64,000 nt of DNA from Taeniopygia guttata (GCF_048771995.1 NC_133028.1:69867501-69931500); one strand, 5' to 3'. Counted from the first letter of the stretch, positions 1 to 14,670 are shown. Made by a program: numbers and translations. The notes: a model not told the origin generated them from the sequence alone.

Positions 1-3000
1 CAGTGGCAACCAGCCCTGGCTCAGAATCTTGACATATTTCCTCCACACCCAGACTTATGGCAGGTCCTCACTGTCTCCTGCTGAAACCAAGAGCCCATTA
101 AAACTTCTTCTGTCCTCCCAGCCAGACTTGGTCCTCTCACTCACCACATTGCTAAAGGACATCTTAAAAACCCCAGGGATTTGTACACAGACACAATCAC
201 AGGGAAAACAAAGAACAAACAAACATCAGGACACAGTAGGCTGCAAAGTGCCCAGGTAAACCCAAACATGAGTGCAGTTATGTACCTGTATTTCCCTGCA
301 TCCCCAGTGGAGAACAAGAACTTCATGGAATGTTGACCATATTTGTTAGTAAGAGCGCCGGCCCCTTCTGCAGCTATGCTGTATACTTGTTTCCCAATGG
401 GTATCTGTTCAGCACTTACACTGGAGGCGAGCAGAGCTGCCAGATCTTGCTGTCAGTGAGTTCACAGGAGGTGATGGCAGCAGATCCACAGCTGCAGAGC
501 AGCATTTTCAGAAGTCTTCAGCATGGGCCCTACTCTGCCCTGTGGAGATCAATGGGGAAACACCACAATTAGTAACTTCAGGGCATGCTCCTGGCTTTGG
601 AAAACCAAGTGTAGATTTCAGTAGGACTCCTGCTGTCATCTGTGAAACTTGGACCAAACGATGTGGTTACGCTGCACCTGTATTTTGCCTTAAAGGATCC
701 CAAACTATTTATAGTCACTTGTGTTGTACTTTGAGGTGTGTTTGGGTGGGTAAGCAGCAAGGACAAAGCCAGGCACCCAAGTCACCTCACTGCAAACAAA
801 GATATCTTCATTACTGTGCAGAGCAGAGAGGACGAGCAGGCAGGTACCTGCGTACACATACTTGGTGCCCTGTCCCCACCAGGCAGCCTGGAGAGCTCCC
901 ACCTCACAGCAATTATTCTCTTGTGACCTTAGCCAAGTGAAAACACTCCCAAACACAAAACTCCAGGTCAAACAACACGTTATCTTTTATTCAGAACAAA
1001 TAACTCTGTGAGTGATTCTTTCTTCATTTTACAGAAAATGAAAAATAACAAAATTTAAAAACTGATCATTTAAAAAATAATTACAAGATTTTTGTATTGA
1101 AAATACTGAAATTAGACCTTACTGCAACATTTCTTTTTCCCCGGCCTAATTTCACAGATCTGCTTGACAGCCATTGTGATCAGATGAAAGAAAAAAACCT
1201 CTCACCTGTAATCACAGTCAGACCAGCAGCCACTGGTACTTTACTAAAGCCAGGTACTTTACCAATAACCCTCACTGCTGATCGTGGGACAGAATTTCCC
1301 CTGGAATCTCCCCATGGATGATGTGTTAATCATAATCAAAGAAAAACAATGCAAACATTCGCTGTTTCTCTTTACCTCTAAAACAAACACAGAAGCCTTC
1401 AGATCACACCCATTGCTTCACATACCTGAACCTTCTCACGTGAACTTTGCTGTCTCCTGCAGCTGCGTGCGCTGACAGCGGGGAGGTCACCTGGGGTCCT
1501 TGCTGCTAACCCCCAGCAGCACAGCACACTGCCTGTGCTCCCTACAAGCCTTGTGGCTGCCACATCTGACTACACTTCCTGGTTTTGTGCCACATCCCAA
1601 AGTTAGAAAGTAAGAGAAAACCCAAATGCTGCCTCAATTCTGGTACAGCAAAGGGAAAACTAAACAACAAGATCCCAACAAGCCCTTCCCTCTCCACCAC
1701 AGACTTTCCAGAGTGGTACCACCTCTGAGATCCCTCTACCTTCAACATCCAAACAGCTGCTACTGCAGCAAAGGCCATTCTGAAAGCTGCCCTGGATCTC
1801 AGACATGATCCAATATGACAAAAGAAAGAGATTTTTTTTGTTGTTGTTATTTACACTAAAGGACCATGAAAAACCAGAAGAGGAAAAGTCACTTCTAGGT
1901 TAACAGAAGCAAAGTGGTACAGTCAGAGCAGTTAGTGCACATTAGGTGCCACCGATTCCCAGGGTTTCCACAGTTTGTTCCTCCTCTTCTGCTGGAAAAT
2001 GGCGTCCATGCAGAATTTGAGGCCTCTGGATATTTTGCCCAGGATATCTAAATGTCCTACCAGTGAGTTAGGGCACTAGCTCTTCAGAAATCACGGCCAT
2101 GTCTGTAACACACATACAAACCATCAGCCAAACTATCAGTTCCTTTGTCACTGTGAGAGACAGTACCTGTTTTATTTATGTGGCTCTCATTTGAGCGCTG
2201 GAGTCCCTTAGAAGCACAGTACTTTATTGGGTTGCAGAGTGCAGAGGTCAAAAGAGAAGCCCAGGATCCTACCCCTAATGGGGCCTGAAAGCAAAAGGGA
2301 ATGGCACAGCACTGGTACAGAGCACTGGACCAGAGGCCTACACCATTCAGCATCTGCCACCCTGCATCTCAGGGTCATCTTCAGAAGGAAGCTGTACTTT
2401 GATCTTTGCAGTCACTGCCTTTTTCTGGAGTTCTTCTTTCAATGGCTCTTTGATTTTAAAGCCATGCATATTCCAAGCCAATCCGTACTAAAAATAGGAT
2501 TCCTTACTAAGAATGGCACTGGCATTAATCACTTTGTGCTCCGTTCTCATCTCATGCTACCTTGCCACGCCTCCGGCTGGAGGAGTGTGCTGCAGTAATC
2601 ATCCACAACTATGTGCTTCTGTGAGCAAGTTTTGAACCTTTGCCATCCTTTGGAAGCTCCCACCGTTTTTTCTTTCAAGTGCTAATATAGTTCAGTGGCT
2701 TATCTCCTTTCGAATCCTTGGGGCACACCTCTTTCAGACTGTACACTGACAACCCAACCAAGTGGAAAAAACACACAGGAGATAGAGCAGTCCCCTTCCT
2801 CCCCTTTGCAGCTCGAGCCAAAATGCAGCTCTCAGCTGAAAGGGATGCTGTTCTTACTTGCATCCAGGAGGAAACAATTTGCTCTCCTGGGAAACTACTG
2901 CATCCTTTGGCTTGGAGCATCAGCTACACCCCTGCAAGTACTCATCAGTTACTAGCAAGGAGGCTTTCAGGCTTTCCTAGTGGGAGGGACACTTTTCCAG

Positions 3001-6000
3001 ATGAGTTTCACCAGATGCTAAGCAGATGCAGGGTATCCCTCCTCCTCAGTATGTCTGGAAAGGGTTTGGGAGATGGGACATAGCTCTGGCCTGGTACAGT
3101 TTCATACTTAACCTCCCTACATGGGTGCTTGAGGGTTCTTTTCAGCTTTCTTTTGCATTTTGCACATCACTTCCAAATGCAAGAACATGTTTCCTCCTGG
3201 CCATCCATGACAGAGGCACAGCCAGTGCCAGAAATTACTGTGACTTACTTGCTCTGATAAGGGGTTAAATACGTACAGGTAAACCTGGGCGTATGTTCAT
3301 AATGCAGGTGGCAGTGATACTTTAAAGGAGGCACCTTTCTTTGTTCCCTTAATGATTCATTCATTGGGAGTGTGGGAATTAACCTATATAAATTTCTGCT
3401 ACTAAGTAGATACACCTAGATCCTGAAATAGTGGATGGGTGAGAACCAGTTGCAGAGCCTCTACACATTGTCCTGGTAGCACAGAGAGAAACAAACCCAC
3501 AGCAGTAGGCTAGGAATAGATGACTGCATGGCATTCCTCACAGCAAATTCTCCTTACCTCCCATTTTCCAGTGACTCACCAAAAATCCCACAGGGCTGCA
3601 GGAGACACCCCTGAGAAAGGCCAGAGCTGACTGAGACCTTCACCTGGGCTCTCTCTTCTGGGGGCTAAATTCTGACAGCTGGACCTTTTTAAGGAATACG
3701 GCTCAGACTAGCAGGCAGCCACACTTTGTCCACAGCAGCACTGGGAAGAAGGATTGCGTCAGGAAGACAATAAGAACAGGGAGGTCGGCTTTCCAAGCCT
3801 GGCTCAGTGCCTCCTTTGTACACTGCAGCTCACATCTCATCTGCTGGGAGGTGAAGAAACAGTTCTGTATTGAAGGCATGTCAGTCATGGAGAATTTGGC
3901 TCCCACCTGGCCAGAGGAGGATAGAAACCTTTCTGGAAGGCTGTGCAGAGCAGGCTCAAATCTCCAGACAAACTCCTGTACCCCTAGTATCTTCTGATTC
4001 TGTTGGAAAAACCTTTAAGGCTCAATAGTTGATCAGCCTAATACTGCTTAGAGAGGACAACCTAGTGCTAGTTTGTGCACTGGAAGTTATAAATTCCATG
4101 AGAACCATGGAGCCGTGCAGGCTGACAGAAGCATGAGGCAATGGTCATTGTCCTGCTGCTGGTTTCCTACTGCTTTGAAACATCACAAAGCGCTCCTGTT
4201 GCAGTGTGGCGAGGTCTTGGTCGCTCAACCACTTCAAGAAGGGCTCCACAGGGAGAAGTAATGCCTCAGACACTGCAAGACACTGCCTACACTTTGCTGG
4301 AACCTCCAGCCAAACATCCCTCACCACAACAGCCAAGAGCACACAGCTTTGGATAAAAAGCCAGGAATAGCTTAGAGAGCACTATCCTGAAGGAGACAGT
4401 AAAGAGATCCTGGAGAGGCATCATCATCCCACTGCAGTTGAGCCAGGACATGAGAGCAGTGCTGCTACACTAATAGGACTCTCAATGGCCACAAATTAAT
4501 CACAGCAGTTAGAAATGTGCAAACAGACCTGAGGCTCACAGGATATCCTGCAAGAACCAGGTCTTTGTGCCAGGGATGAATTCCCCACTCAGCTGTGCTG
4601 ATTCTCTGAGAAGAGCACAGCACATTTCATATATCTGACAGGGGTACCGAGAAAAAGGATGATTAAAAGTGTGAAGTACCACCAATCTCAGCTTCTTAGC
4701 AAAGGGAAAGCAGAAGGTCAGGGTTCCTAAGGAAACCCAGCTTAGAAGGGCACATGTATTGGGGGGAACAGCTATTCACACAAAGAGTGCCCACAGAGGG
4801 ACACAGCAAGCAAGAACAAGAGGTACCAGGAGGTTACACTCTAAACAGGCTGAAACCTTCACAGCAGAGCGAGCGCACTCGGAGAGGCCAGGCAGACACA
4901 CCACGCCAGGTCACGCAGAAGGTGTGTGGGCACAGCAGCCCAATGCAAAGTACTCTCTTGTGTGGCATATCCTGTTTCTCCCCAAGACATGTACAAGCCA
5001 CACTCAGCTGTGCTCATGGGTGATACCATCTGTTTAATCACTGTTCTCTGTGCTACAAAGTCATCCCAGATGCTTTGCATTGGAGAAAGCTTTTCCAGCA
5101 GTCATTAGCGAGGTAGGGGGGTGAAGAAGGGATTGTCAGGCTTATTTTTGCATAGGTCGTGGCTTCAGTTAACAAGCCCTGCTTCCTGCTCCCCTCTCCC
5201 CTGGTAACTATGAGTCTCCCCACACTTCACTTTGGGAGCTACTGCACAGGAATATTTCATAAACAGGCCTGAGGGTTTGTCTGCTGCCTGTCCTACTTCC
5301 TTCAGAGCACACGAGATCAGCTGGGCTGGAATGTCAGCCCATATCCTGCTCCCGTGCCGACTGGATGAGAGATGGAAACTTTGCTGCTGCTGCTATTGCC
5401 TTCTCACTCATGGTCTCTGGCTCCCAGCTTAAGCCACGTTACAGCTGGCAGACAGACCTCCCAAATCACGACACTGATTCAAAATTAGGAGAGGAAACAA
5501 AGTTAAGTCTTGCTATTTTCTAAAGTCTTTATAGCAATATTTAGGTCATACACTGAACTCCATCCTCTCCATTCTTACTGGTCCTAGGGGCCAGAAATGC
5601 CCTTGCTCCAAAGAAATACGTAAAACTTCAGGTTCCCAGGCCATGCTTCCATGCCAGAAGTCAGTCCTTTGTGTAAATAAACATCTCCAGGGACTGGGCC
5701 CTGAAGGGGGTGCCTCACGGTACCAGGCAACTGTACACACTCAGACCTGATGTGCACAAGCAAAAAACCCAAAACTTCAAGCTCCCATAAAGCTTCACAC
5801 CAAAACACTGTTTGAGCTACAATTGTTTCCTCACTGAAGCACCATGGCTGATAGAAAGGTTCACAGTAAAGTCATGAGCACTGATAACCCTGCACAAAGC
5901 AGTTGGTCCGAGACAGCCCTTCTGAAAGGCTGGAGTGCTTTCCATAAAATTATCTGCAGCATCAACTGTTAATCATCACAGACCAATTGATCTAATCTTC

Positions 6001-7224
6001 TACTAAACAAGGGCCTGGCTCATCCTTGTTTTGATAGATGCTAGTTTGTGATAGTCCTACAGTTAAGACAGTATGGCTTGACAGCACTTTTGTGCTGTTT
6101 CACGTGTCACTTTGTGCTGTCCCCAGCTTCAGAGCCCAGAGAAAGGTTAACCTTCTCTGCTTTTGCCAGGTAACAGCTGCTCTACTTTCATGATGGTCGG
6201 ATCACCCAGGTTTTGGTGAGGTAAGTGGATGTCCTTGCAGGAGCTCTTGTGGGAGGAGCTTTGGAAAACCAGTTAGGACAGGTCCTGGCTGCCCTGGGAG
6301 CATTCCTGCTCCCATGCTGATGCAACTGGATCCAATCTCCTGGCAGACCAGCTGGCTGCTTTCCAAAGAGCTCCCTCCAGACTGGCTTGCACACTGAGCC
6401 CAGGGGATGGATGTGATGAAATTTGAGCTAGGGGACAAGAGGTTTTCAGCCTTCATTAATGGTAGGAACACATGATGAAGATCATGTTGTTATTAATTGG
6501 CCCCTCCCAAGAAAACACAAGCTGCCTAGTTCTGCTCTGAGTTTACCATTCTCTGTAGCATCTCCCCAGCACCAGCAAGGCCGTGGATGTTGAATCTTAG
6601 TGTTGAACCATAGTGCAGTCACTTGGGATATCTGAGTGGGATTCATTTAGAGACTTGTGCAACACTGGTGTGAGATGGAAAAGCACAGAGTTATTTCAGT
6701 GGCAGCACTCGCCCTACTCCCACTCAGGATTCAATGTGTAACAGCTTTATGTCACATGCTCTGCACCAGAATAGGGACTGAAACACATCCTGAAGATGAA
6801 ATGGCCTAACAAGTGAACAGTGTTCAAGTACACTCAGAATCAGATAAAAGCAGAAACAAGGTTTTAGCAGAGAGAAAGATGCAAATTCAAGCCATGTGTT
6901 CAAACAATATTCTCGATGCACTGACAAGGCCTCAGTTACCTATGGATGCCTTCTGAATGAAAGGTCCTTTTGGCACAAGCCAAGATCATCTCAATAAAAA
7001 GAATTATGAAATGCTTTAGTCATGTCTTAAAGCAGAATTTTTCAGACCCCAGCAAAAAGATGGGATCTTCTGAACTTGCTGTTTTCCTAGAGTTCCCACT
7101 AAATCCATGACAAAACTCAGGCTGATGTTCCTAGGACCCAGGTGAGATAGGGCTGATGATGACCAAGAACCTCATCATCACTGCTGGACCCCTGTACCAA
7201 CTTTTCCTGTGACAGTTTTGCTAA

Positions 7225-7320
7225 CAGATACACATTGTTGAGTCATGCACTGCTTGCTCATTAGCATTGCAGTAAGTGATTTCTCATGTAAATTGTGTCA
7301 GCCCAGAGAAAAACCAGTTC
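7225..7320. promoter_or_regulatory. Possible regulatory block 3' of AREG
   Basis: TGAGTCA AP-1 consensus at 7239-7245 inside a repeat-free stretch with cattagcattgc and catgtaaattg. A weak case on one motif. Confidence 0.2.
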
Positions 7321-10300
7321 AATTCCAGTCTGCATTGCTGGGATGGACATAGAGCAGAGGAGAAGTGCTAATGTTCTTTTTCTTTTTTTAATAGAAAACC
7401 AAGGACCAAGCGTAAAATCAGTCATTGTCTATCTGCTATAAGCAGAAATCCCCTCACATCTGCAGAAAGATGATACCAAATACAAAATTCCACGGGCTGT
7501 CTTTTTGCAGGTACTGTCACCAAGCTTGCACCTACAACAGCAAACAGTAGTTTCTGTGCACCTAATTAGAGGTTTGAAAAACCAATGAGCTTTTTTGTCT
7601 GTAGATATCAGGTCTTCTTTCAAATCTTAACTTTACCTTTTAAAGGCATGGCTACACAGCTAACAGCACCTTATCTTTCCTATGTGATGTCTCATAACCT
7701 TATAAGACTGTAAATGTGACTGAGAAAAATAAGTGTGCAGCCATGCTAAGAGGAACCTTTTCTTCCTACTGCTGCAAAGGCAAGGTTCCCCAAGGTCTGG
7801 GAATGATTTCTGGCTTTATCCCTGACACAGCACACATCATTCTATCAGTTTCCCCTGTTGTCTTTCCCCTGGTACAGAAAGGGAAGAGAGGCTTCCTGCT
7901 GAGCCTGTGAAAGGCCCTGGAACTGGGATGCACTGGCACTATGAGGTGGACTTAGCACAGGGGTCATTCCTTAATATGCCTCGATATGCCTTAGTATTCC
8001 TTGCTATGCCTGTGGTATGAGAGAAGTGGTTCAAATCCTGGCCTTACTCTGGTCCACTTTGCTCAACCCTGCTACCCTGTCCCTCCACTTCACTCCTCTT
8101 TCAGGCTGATAATCCCAACTGCTGCTGTCTTTACCAGGCAATATGATATAGGCTTCCCTAGAACATCTCACAGGACTGACACACGTCACTACTGTGCATG
8201 TATTTGAAAGGCTTTCATCATAAATGAGGGGGACCGAGACCTGTGAGAACGTTTGTTGCCCTAAGCCCTGGTTTGGTTTTGCTGTGCTCTGCTCCACCCA
8301 GGAGGTGTCTGCCTTTCTTCCCCAACAGTAATCATCCCGAGGCATAAGGCAGGGAAGTGCCTTTTAACTGCAAGGAGCCAGATATGGTCTGAAAGCAATG
8401 CAGACAAGTATCAATGGGAGCCACAGTAACTCTCTACCTACCCAAATTACACTTGGAAGATTGACTTGAAACTCTTCACCTGCAATTGGTGTGTGGACCT
8501 CCAATAACTTCTGAACATAAATGACCTAGAAAGGTGAAGGCAAACAATGCAAGAAAAGGGCGGTCTTACGGGTAAAACCTGGGACAGCCACCAGGCTCAG
8601 TCTTTGTTCAGTTGCCAACAATTCCTATTACCATCCCAGCAGGGATGCAAGGAGAGGAGGGAGGCCTGACAAGACACTGGTCTGCCTGAGATTTTGCTGA
8701 GATGCTGTGATCCTGCACTGACAGGAACTGTGGACGCTCTAATAGAGACATTTTAAATTATGTTCCTCACTTTAAGGTTCTAAAAGTAATTTATGTTTCC
8801 ACTTTTTTTTTTAACTGGTTACCTTCAGCGCTGAAATGATTTCCTTTCCTAAGCAAAAAGAATGTAACTAATGGCACAACATCAGCAGCACTTTTTTATC
8901 CTCTTGAAGAAGAGCAGGTTTCCAGCACCACTTACAAACCAATGCAGCCTCTGACTGCTGTCTGATGCCCAAATACAAGTTCACTGCAGCAATGTAAGGA
9001 AAAAAACACACCCAAAGAAGGAAACTGTTTTCCAAGTTCTGGAACAAAGCATCAAAAGGCAGGAACCCAAAGGCAGTTAGAAGTGATGACAGTGGTCTCT
9101 GACTTAGGGCACATGGTGTTGGAATGAGGGTAGCACGTCTAGGTTAAGACATTGGAAATGGTGGATTAGATCAGACTCCCTGACTGTTGAGCTTTGCTTT
9201 TTGTCCCAATATGCAAAGAGAATAGAATCTACTATTTGAGTCAAAAGATGCTGAGCTGAGAATTGGCTATTTTTCTGAACCATATGCAAAAAGATACATC
9301 TTAATGACACAAAAACCCTATAAATGAAAACTTGTTCTTTCTCAAAAAAAGATGCACTGACAATCATTACTAGGAAAATACATTTTGAAATATTTTCTCT
9401 GCTTTGGACTTCAGATGTGCTACCTCACAGATCTTCTTACCTGAAAAAGGCACAAATCCTGCTTCCTTGGCTGTGGGCCTCTAGAGAAATCAAACAACAG
9501 CTGTTTCCCTCTGACACTCACAGGCGTAGCTGGCTCAGCTGAGCGACTCCCAAGTCATAGACAAAGCCAGACCTGCAGCAAGCAAGGATTACTGGCTCAG
9601 GAAAGGTGTAACCAGCAGAGGAATGATAGGTATGCACATCTTTACTCACAAAATGAGAAGGAAGCTAGGTTTGCTTATTAAGAACTGTCTGACCCTTCTG
9701 TCCACTGATCTGTCCATGTGAACAGAGTCCAACAGTGACAGCAAAAAGCAGCCCTTGCTCCTTGCACATGCTCACTCACTGCATTCAGCACTCACCAAGG
9801 ACACGCAGCCATGGCTCCCTATCCAAGAGAATGTTCAAGAGCCAAGTGAGTGCAGCACTGCTCCTTGAAGCAGGACATACTGTTAGCACTTCAAGAAACC
9901 ACCTCCCAGGACAGGCAAGCATCTGTCCCAGTTCACAGCCTTGCTTTCAGGCATACTTGCTCAGGGAGTTTCCTGAAGTATCAGTAGTGCTAGGTAAGTA
10001 TATTGCTATAAAAACACCCAAAGTCTTTTAAGGACTCAAACCTTTACAGCAGTTATTGGAAATGGCATCAAACAACTCAAATGTGTGTGAAGCAAACCAC
10101 TGCACAGCTACCTGGGATCGCTGACAGTACAAACACATCTATAGATGTCCACATACATCTGAATTTACCAAGGAAAATTTCTTAAATTCAGACTAACATC
10201 TGCAACTGCTCTGAGAGAAAAGGGGCGTACTGGGAGGTGGGCAGGAGGAGGGAAGCCAAGTCCAGAAGCAGACAGGAAGCTCTCCGGTCACAGACAACTG

Positions 10301-11431
10301 CAAACACTCAAAAGCTCCATTGAGTGCACAATAGAAAACACCACGATGAGCTATCATTCTTTCTACAACACTCACAGAGAACAAAACACTCAGGAACGAT
10401 GAAGGAATTGTGCAAGAAGGCATGACCATCACATTATCCCTGGATACTGATCTGGATATCAAAAATACCTTGCCACATCAGCCCTGTGTGCAGAAAATTG
10501 TGCAAGCACATCAGGTTCCTCCCTCAGGTTCTACCTGAAGCAGCTACAAGTGAGAAAGACACAGATGCACTCCTCTCAATCCAGCATTGTCAATGGAAGG
10601 TCAAGAAAAATCTGGAGGCATAACTCATTAATAAGATGTGCGACCAGAAATCCAGGCATGCTCATTGAAACCAAGGTAACTCCATGGTGAGGGGAAAAGG
10701 TCAAAGGCCAGGTGATGTACATCCTGAAGAGCAGACCTTGCTGTGGAGGATCAACAGTAAAAATGATCTTAGCCCTTACCTTGCAGCAAATCAGATTTTC
10801 TTGTCACACAAGCACAGCATCCTTGGACAGCAAGACTTCCAGACACACAGCTCCACCTGTCTATTGTGGGTTCTTTCAAGCAACCAACCCACTGGACACT
10901 GTAGGTCTAGGCAGTGCTTGTGCATCATATTTCTGTTCAGAAGCTTGAAGCAGGCTGTTATTAGCCAGGGCCATAGCATAAAAAACACATTATTGCTTGC
11001 CAGAACTTGTAATTGATTAAAGCATAAAGAAGGGAATTTTTACTTTCTTACATAGATCAGTTCTGGATTTATAATTATCTATGCCTCTCCAGTTCCCATC
11101 TCCTCATCTTTGGAAAATGCTTTCCAGCCCACTCAGTAACCAGGCTATTAAGAGTATACTACATATGGAATCTACAACTTACAGTGGTAGCTTCACTCCT
11201 GTCAGGCTTAAAAGTTGAGGAGGAAAGAGGGAGAACAGCTCTGTCTCCCATGCTAGTGTTGGTTTAGTTTAATAAGTGAAAAACTTGTTACTTTCCCCAA
11301 AATGCAGACTGTAGAGAGAAAAGTTTCTGGAAAAGAGTCTAATGGCTTTTAAAAGGGAGTTATAATCCATCCCCAGTCTCACTAGGCCATGGCTTCGTTA
11401 CCACTGAGATGAAGCTTGTTTACTCCAAAGC

Positions 11432-11460
11432 AAAAAAAAAAAAAAAACAAAAACAAAAAA
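11432..11460. repeat. Poly-A tract
   Basis: A16 followed by caaaaacaaaaaa. A simple repeat with no LINE or SINE body recognised next to it. Confidence 0.85.
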
Positions 11461-12095
11461 ATCTTGGCAGGACTGACAGAAACAGCTTTTCTTGCCAGAG
11501 CTCTAATAGCAAATGTTTGTGGAAAAGCCACTTGGAGAAATGCTGTTTACTTTGGTAATGAAGCAAGTTCCCTGGAATGAAGTCTTGCCATCTTCCCAAG
11601 AGGTGTTGCAATACCTTACCTGTACCTCAGCTACATACCATACAGGCTGCTCTCAGAGCCTGAGAACTCCCTGGCGAGCTCAGGAGGCCAAGGCATCTCA
11701 GCAGCTCCAGGCAGGACTAAGCTCTAGTCCTACACTGGATATACAGCCCGCATCCTAATTAAAACTGATGGCTGGGGTTTTTCTTCAGCTCTGCTTCAAG
11801 TTAAGTCCCAGCCATCAACACCTCTTGAAGATGCTTATGAAAAAAGGGCCTCAACACAGTCTTCTCCATCCCCTTCTTTTTAACTGTATAAAGCCAAACT
11901 CTCCTCCTTGAAACTTTTTTAGGCAACTCTGAACTTAAACCCCAGCTCACTGCTAGAAGTGCTTAGATAGAACATTAACACAAAGTTGGACTAATAAATA
12001 CCAAGGAAGAAAAGAAATTCCAAGCAGACAGTGGAGGCAAAGGCTCCCTTTCTGCTTAGGGAGTAACTGACCTGAGGCTATGCTGCTTTTCCTCA

Positions 12096-12101
12096 TTTAT
12101 T
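12096..12101 (-). promoter_or_regulatory. Polyadenylation signal AATAAA, candidate for AREG
   Basis: Minus-strand AATAAA, the first canonical hexamer met downstream of the AU-rich block. It would place mRNA cleavage near 12075. Confidence 0.35.
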
Positions 12102-12535
12102 TAGGACCAGGTTTCAAGCTGCTGTCCAAATTCTCTCTGTCTACACAGAGATGAAAGGCTCTTGCCATTCAGTACTCTGACTCTTGACTCAAGTGCAAAG
12201 GGCTACATTTGCTCAAAGCTCAGTTTGAAGTTTCACTGCCAATGAGAGAGCTGACTTAGCCTCGCCCTAATTCAAGAACTAGAAGATCCCTCGTAGCTGA
12301 ATGAAATGCATTTCTTACCCAAACAGGTACTTGCATTTATACTTTTTGTTTACAAACAGCTTGCACTCTTGTAAGAGCACCAAGCCCATTCCTGGCACAC
12401 CACTGCAGTTCTTCGTGCTCCCAAGTGTTGAAATTCTTGCTTTGAGGAGAAACCAAGCTCTAATTTTCAAGTGTTTACATGTACTCCTGAGAGCAAGAAA
12501 AAAACCCTTACCATTATTAGGTTATGTAAAAAGTT

Positions 12536-12600
12536 TAATTATAAAATAAATAAGTTTGTTATGGAAACATTAAATATTAAATATAGTAATAAATATTTAC
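12536..12600 (-). promoter_or_regulatory. AU-rich element block (likely AREG 3' UTR)
   Basis: On the minus strand this stretch holds TTATTTATT (complement at 12545-12553), several ATTTA pentamers and a second TATTTATTA. Such nonamers bind mRNA-decay and stabilising factors (TTP, HuR family). The strand and distance fit the AREG 3' UTR, but membership in the transcript is inferred. Confidence 0.45.
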
Positions 12601-14670
12601 ACATTTACAGATACAACTTGACAATTAATGGTGTTTCTCTGCTACCAGAAGAATTATGCTCTGTTTATACAGAAAACAGTCACTCTTCCAAGAAGAAACT
12701 GAACTCAAGTAATACTCTGTACTCAAGACTGCATGGACAGTTAAGAAACCAAGGACACCTGGGTCAGAAAAGATTGAGGTAAGATGAGTTCTTCATGCCT
12801 GAAGGTAGAGCACAGGAGGCCCACTGCTTGCAAAGCATCAGTGCCTGAATTAAATTCTTCAAGGGAACAGGTTCTTAGTCAAGTTAAGCTGATGGGATCT
12901 GATGTGAATCATTTTGTATTTAAGTGCTGCTTAAAGCAGCAACAAGTATCTGTTTCACAGAAGTAGCTTTGTGTTTAAAAGAGATGGGTCCAACCTTATC
13001 AGTTGGTTGGAGCACGGATCTTTTCCTGTAGATGCAAAGCTTCCGATCTTGCATCCACTGTCCAGCATCCTGAGGACACTAATATTAACTTGGGCTAGCA
13101 CACACGCAAATGGACAGCTCCACTCACACCACGAGTCCCACAGAACTCAGAAGGATTACTTCCACACACACAGTAACACAGCCCAGGTGCGGCTGACAAA
13201 GATCTGTCACCAACGCCCTGCAAGTCACAACTACAGATGAAGCTCTTGGAAGCCAATATGGACAGGGAGCACAGTGACAACAGAATTAGGTTTTTCATCC
13301 GCTGAGGTCTAGGGAGAGAAGCCATCCCAACCTCTTCCCTTTCTCACTTTGGCAGAGGGAAGGAAGGGAATTTTCTCCCTTCTACCCGGTCCTGAAAGCA
13401 GTAACAGGTTCTCCCCCTCAGAGTTACAGCTGCCAAAGGAGACTTGCTAAGAGAACAAAGTCCATCCACACAACCGCTGAGACTGGTGCTCTAGCAGAGA
13501 GAGAAGGCTCAGTAGCAGTAGTCTCCAGCAGGTTTTGATAACAAGTACTGTCCTCCAATGAGCCAGCTCCTTCCACATCGTTGTGCCAAGATGCAGTGAA
13601 AACTGGTCTCCTCAGCAAGTGATTCAGCAGCAAGTGGCCTGTTGACATCTCCTTGCAGCAGCCTCTCTCTTGATGAATCAGGGCTTAGTGGCAACAGCTC
13701 CAGCCCACAGTGTCCAGGTGGATGTGTCAGGTAGCCAGAGGTACCCTGCAGCTTGGCAATGGCCACTTCAGAATTGCTCTGTAACGGGCAGACCAGGCAC
13801 ATTAATCACCACCCAAGACACAAGCACCCTGTGCTAGCACCATGGCAAACCACTGAGCAAAGCAGGTAGTTTAAGGATGTGCAGCCACCTAAGGACACTG
13901 CCAGACACTCTTCAGCTTCAAGTAAGCTTTGAGCAAAACCCTCCAGTTGTCACTGGACAAAGCTAGAAAACATCTATAGCTGGCATGTGGCAAAGCAAAA
14001 CTTCAGAGATCTGGCAGAATTTTTCAGGACTATCTCTGATGGCTTCCTCCTCAGCTTGTAGTGTAACTCCTTTCCAGTTATGGTCCTTGAGTCTGCTGTT
14101 ACATACGCCTGGCCTCAGAAAAGACCAACTTGCCTGCTCAGTAAAATCCACTAGATCACACCCAGGAGCAATCCATATATGCCAATGAGCTTTGGGCCTC
14201 AGTCACTGTGATAGTATGAAACTTGACTCAGAGGCTATCTGTGGTGCTCACAGAACTCACAGCTTCTTTTTGGTCTGCAGCTTCTGAGCACCAGAAACTT
14301 CCTGAAACTCTCATTGCAGAAAAGGTATGAAAATGCTCAGTACTTTTCTTCTAAGAGGTGATGATGCTGTGGCACCATCTTCCATTACTGAAGTCTACCA
14401 CTGTTTCCTGCACTACATCTGCCTCTGTCCAGATATTCAGAACTTTTTCTTCACAGCTCCACTTATCTCAATACAGCTTCCCAGCCTCACCTGGTCTTTA
14501 ACACAGTCAGAAATTTAACAGAGCTGTTGAACAACTTGTACAACTCAAGGTGGTTTTGAGAAAACCAAGCCACCTGGAGCATGAAAAGCAAACACTAGCT
14601 TTGCAAAACAAGCATGCAATTCCCATACAAGCTGGAAGGACTGAAAGGTGTTTGAAGTCAGCATTCATAC

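Larger units (their letters stand above)
1..12074. other. Intergenic region 3' of AREG
   Basis: No exon recognised on either strand. All open frames are under about 135 codons and carry no family motif. I searched for betacellulin EGF and membrane exons, the expected next gene in the amniote order, and found none. A minus-strand AATAAA at about 984-989 has no visible gene. Confidence 0.6.
12075..13308 (-). other. AREG: Candidate AREG 3'-untranslated exon 6
   Basis: Inferred. The donor after the AREG stop requires a downstream exon. The best nearby acceptor by eye is the pyrimidine-rich ggcttctctccctag ending at 13309. AAUAAA-type signals on the minus strand lie at 12096-12101 (AATAAA) and near 12534-12539 (ATTAAA). 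An AU-rich block lies between. Other acceptors cannot be excluded (for example ending near 13392), so the boundaries are tentative. Confidence 0.35.

Noticed and set aside
141..326. Hydrophobic 61-codon minus frame
   Set aside because: Looks membrane-like but isolated, short, and without upstream or downstream exons.
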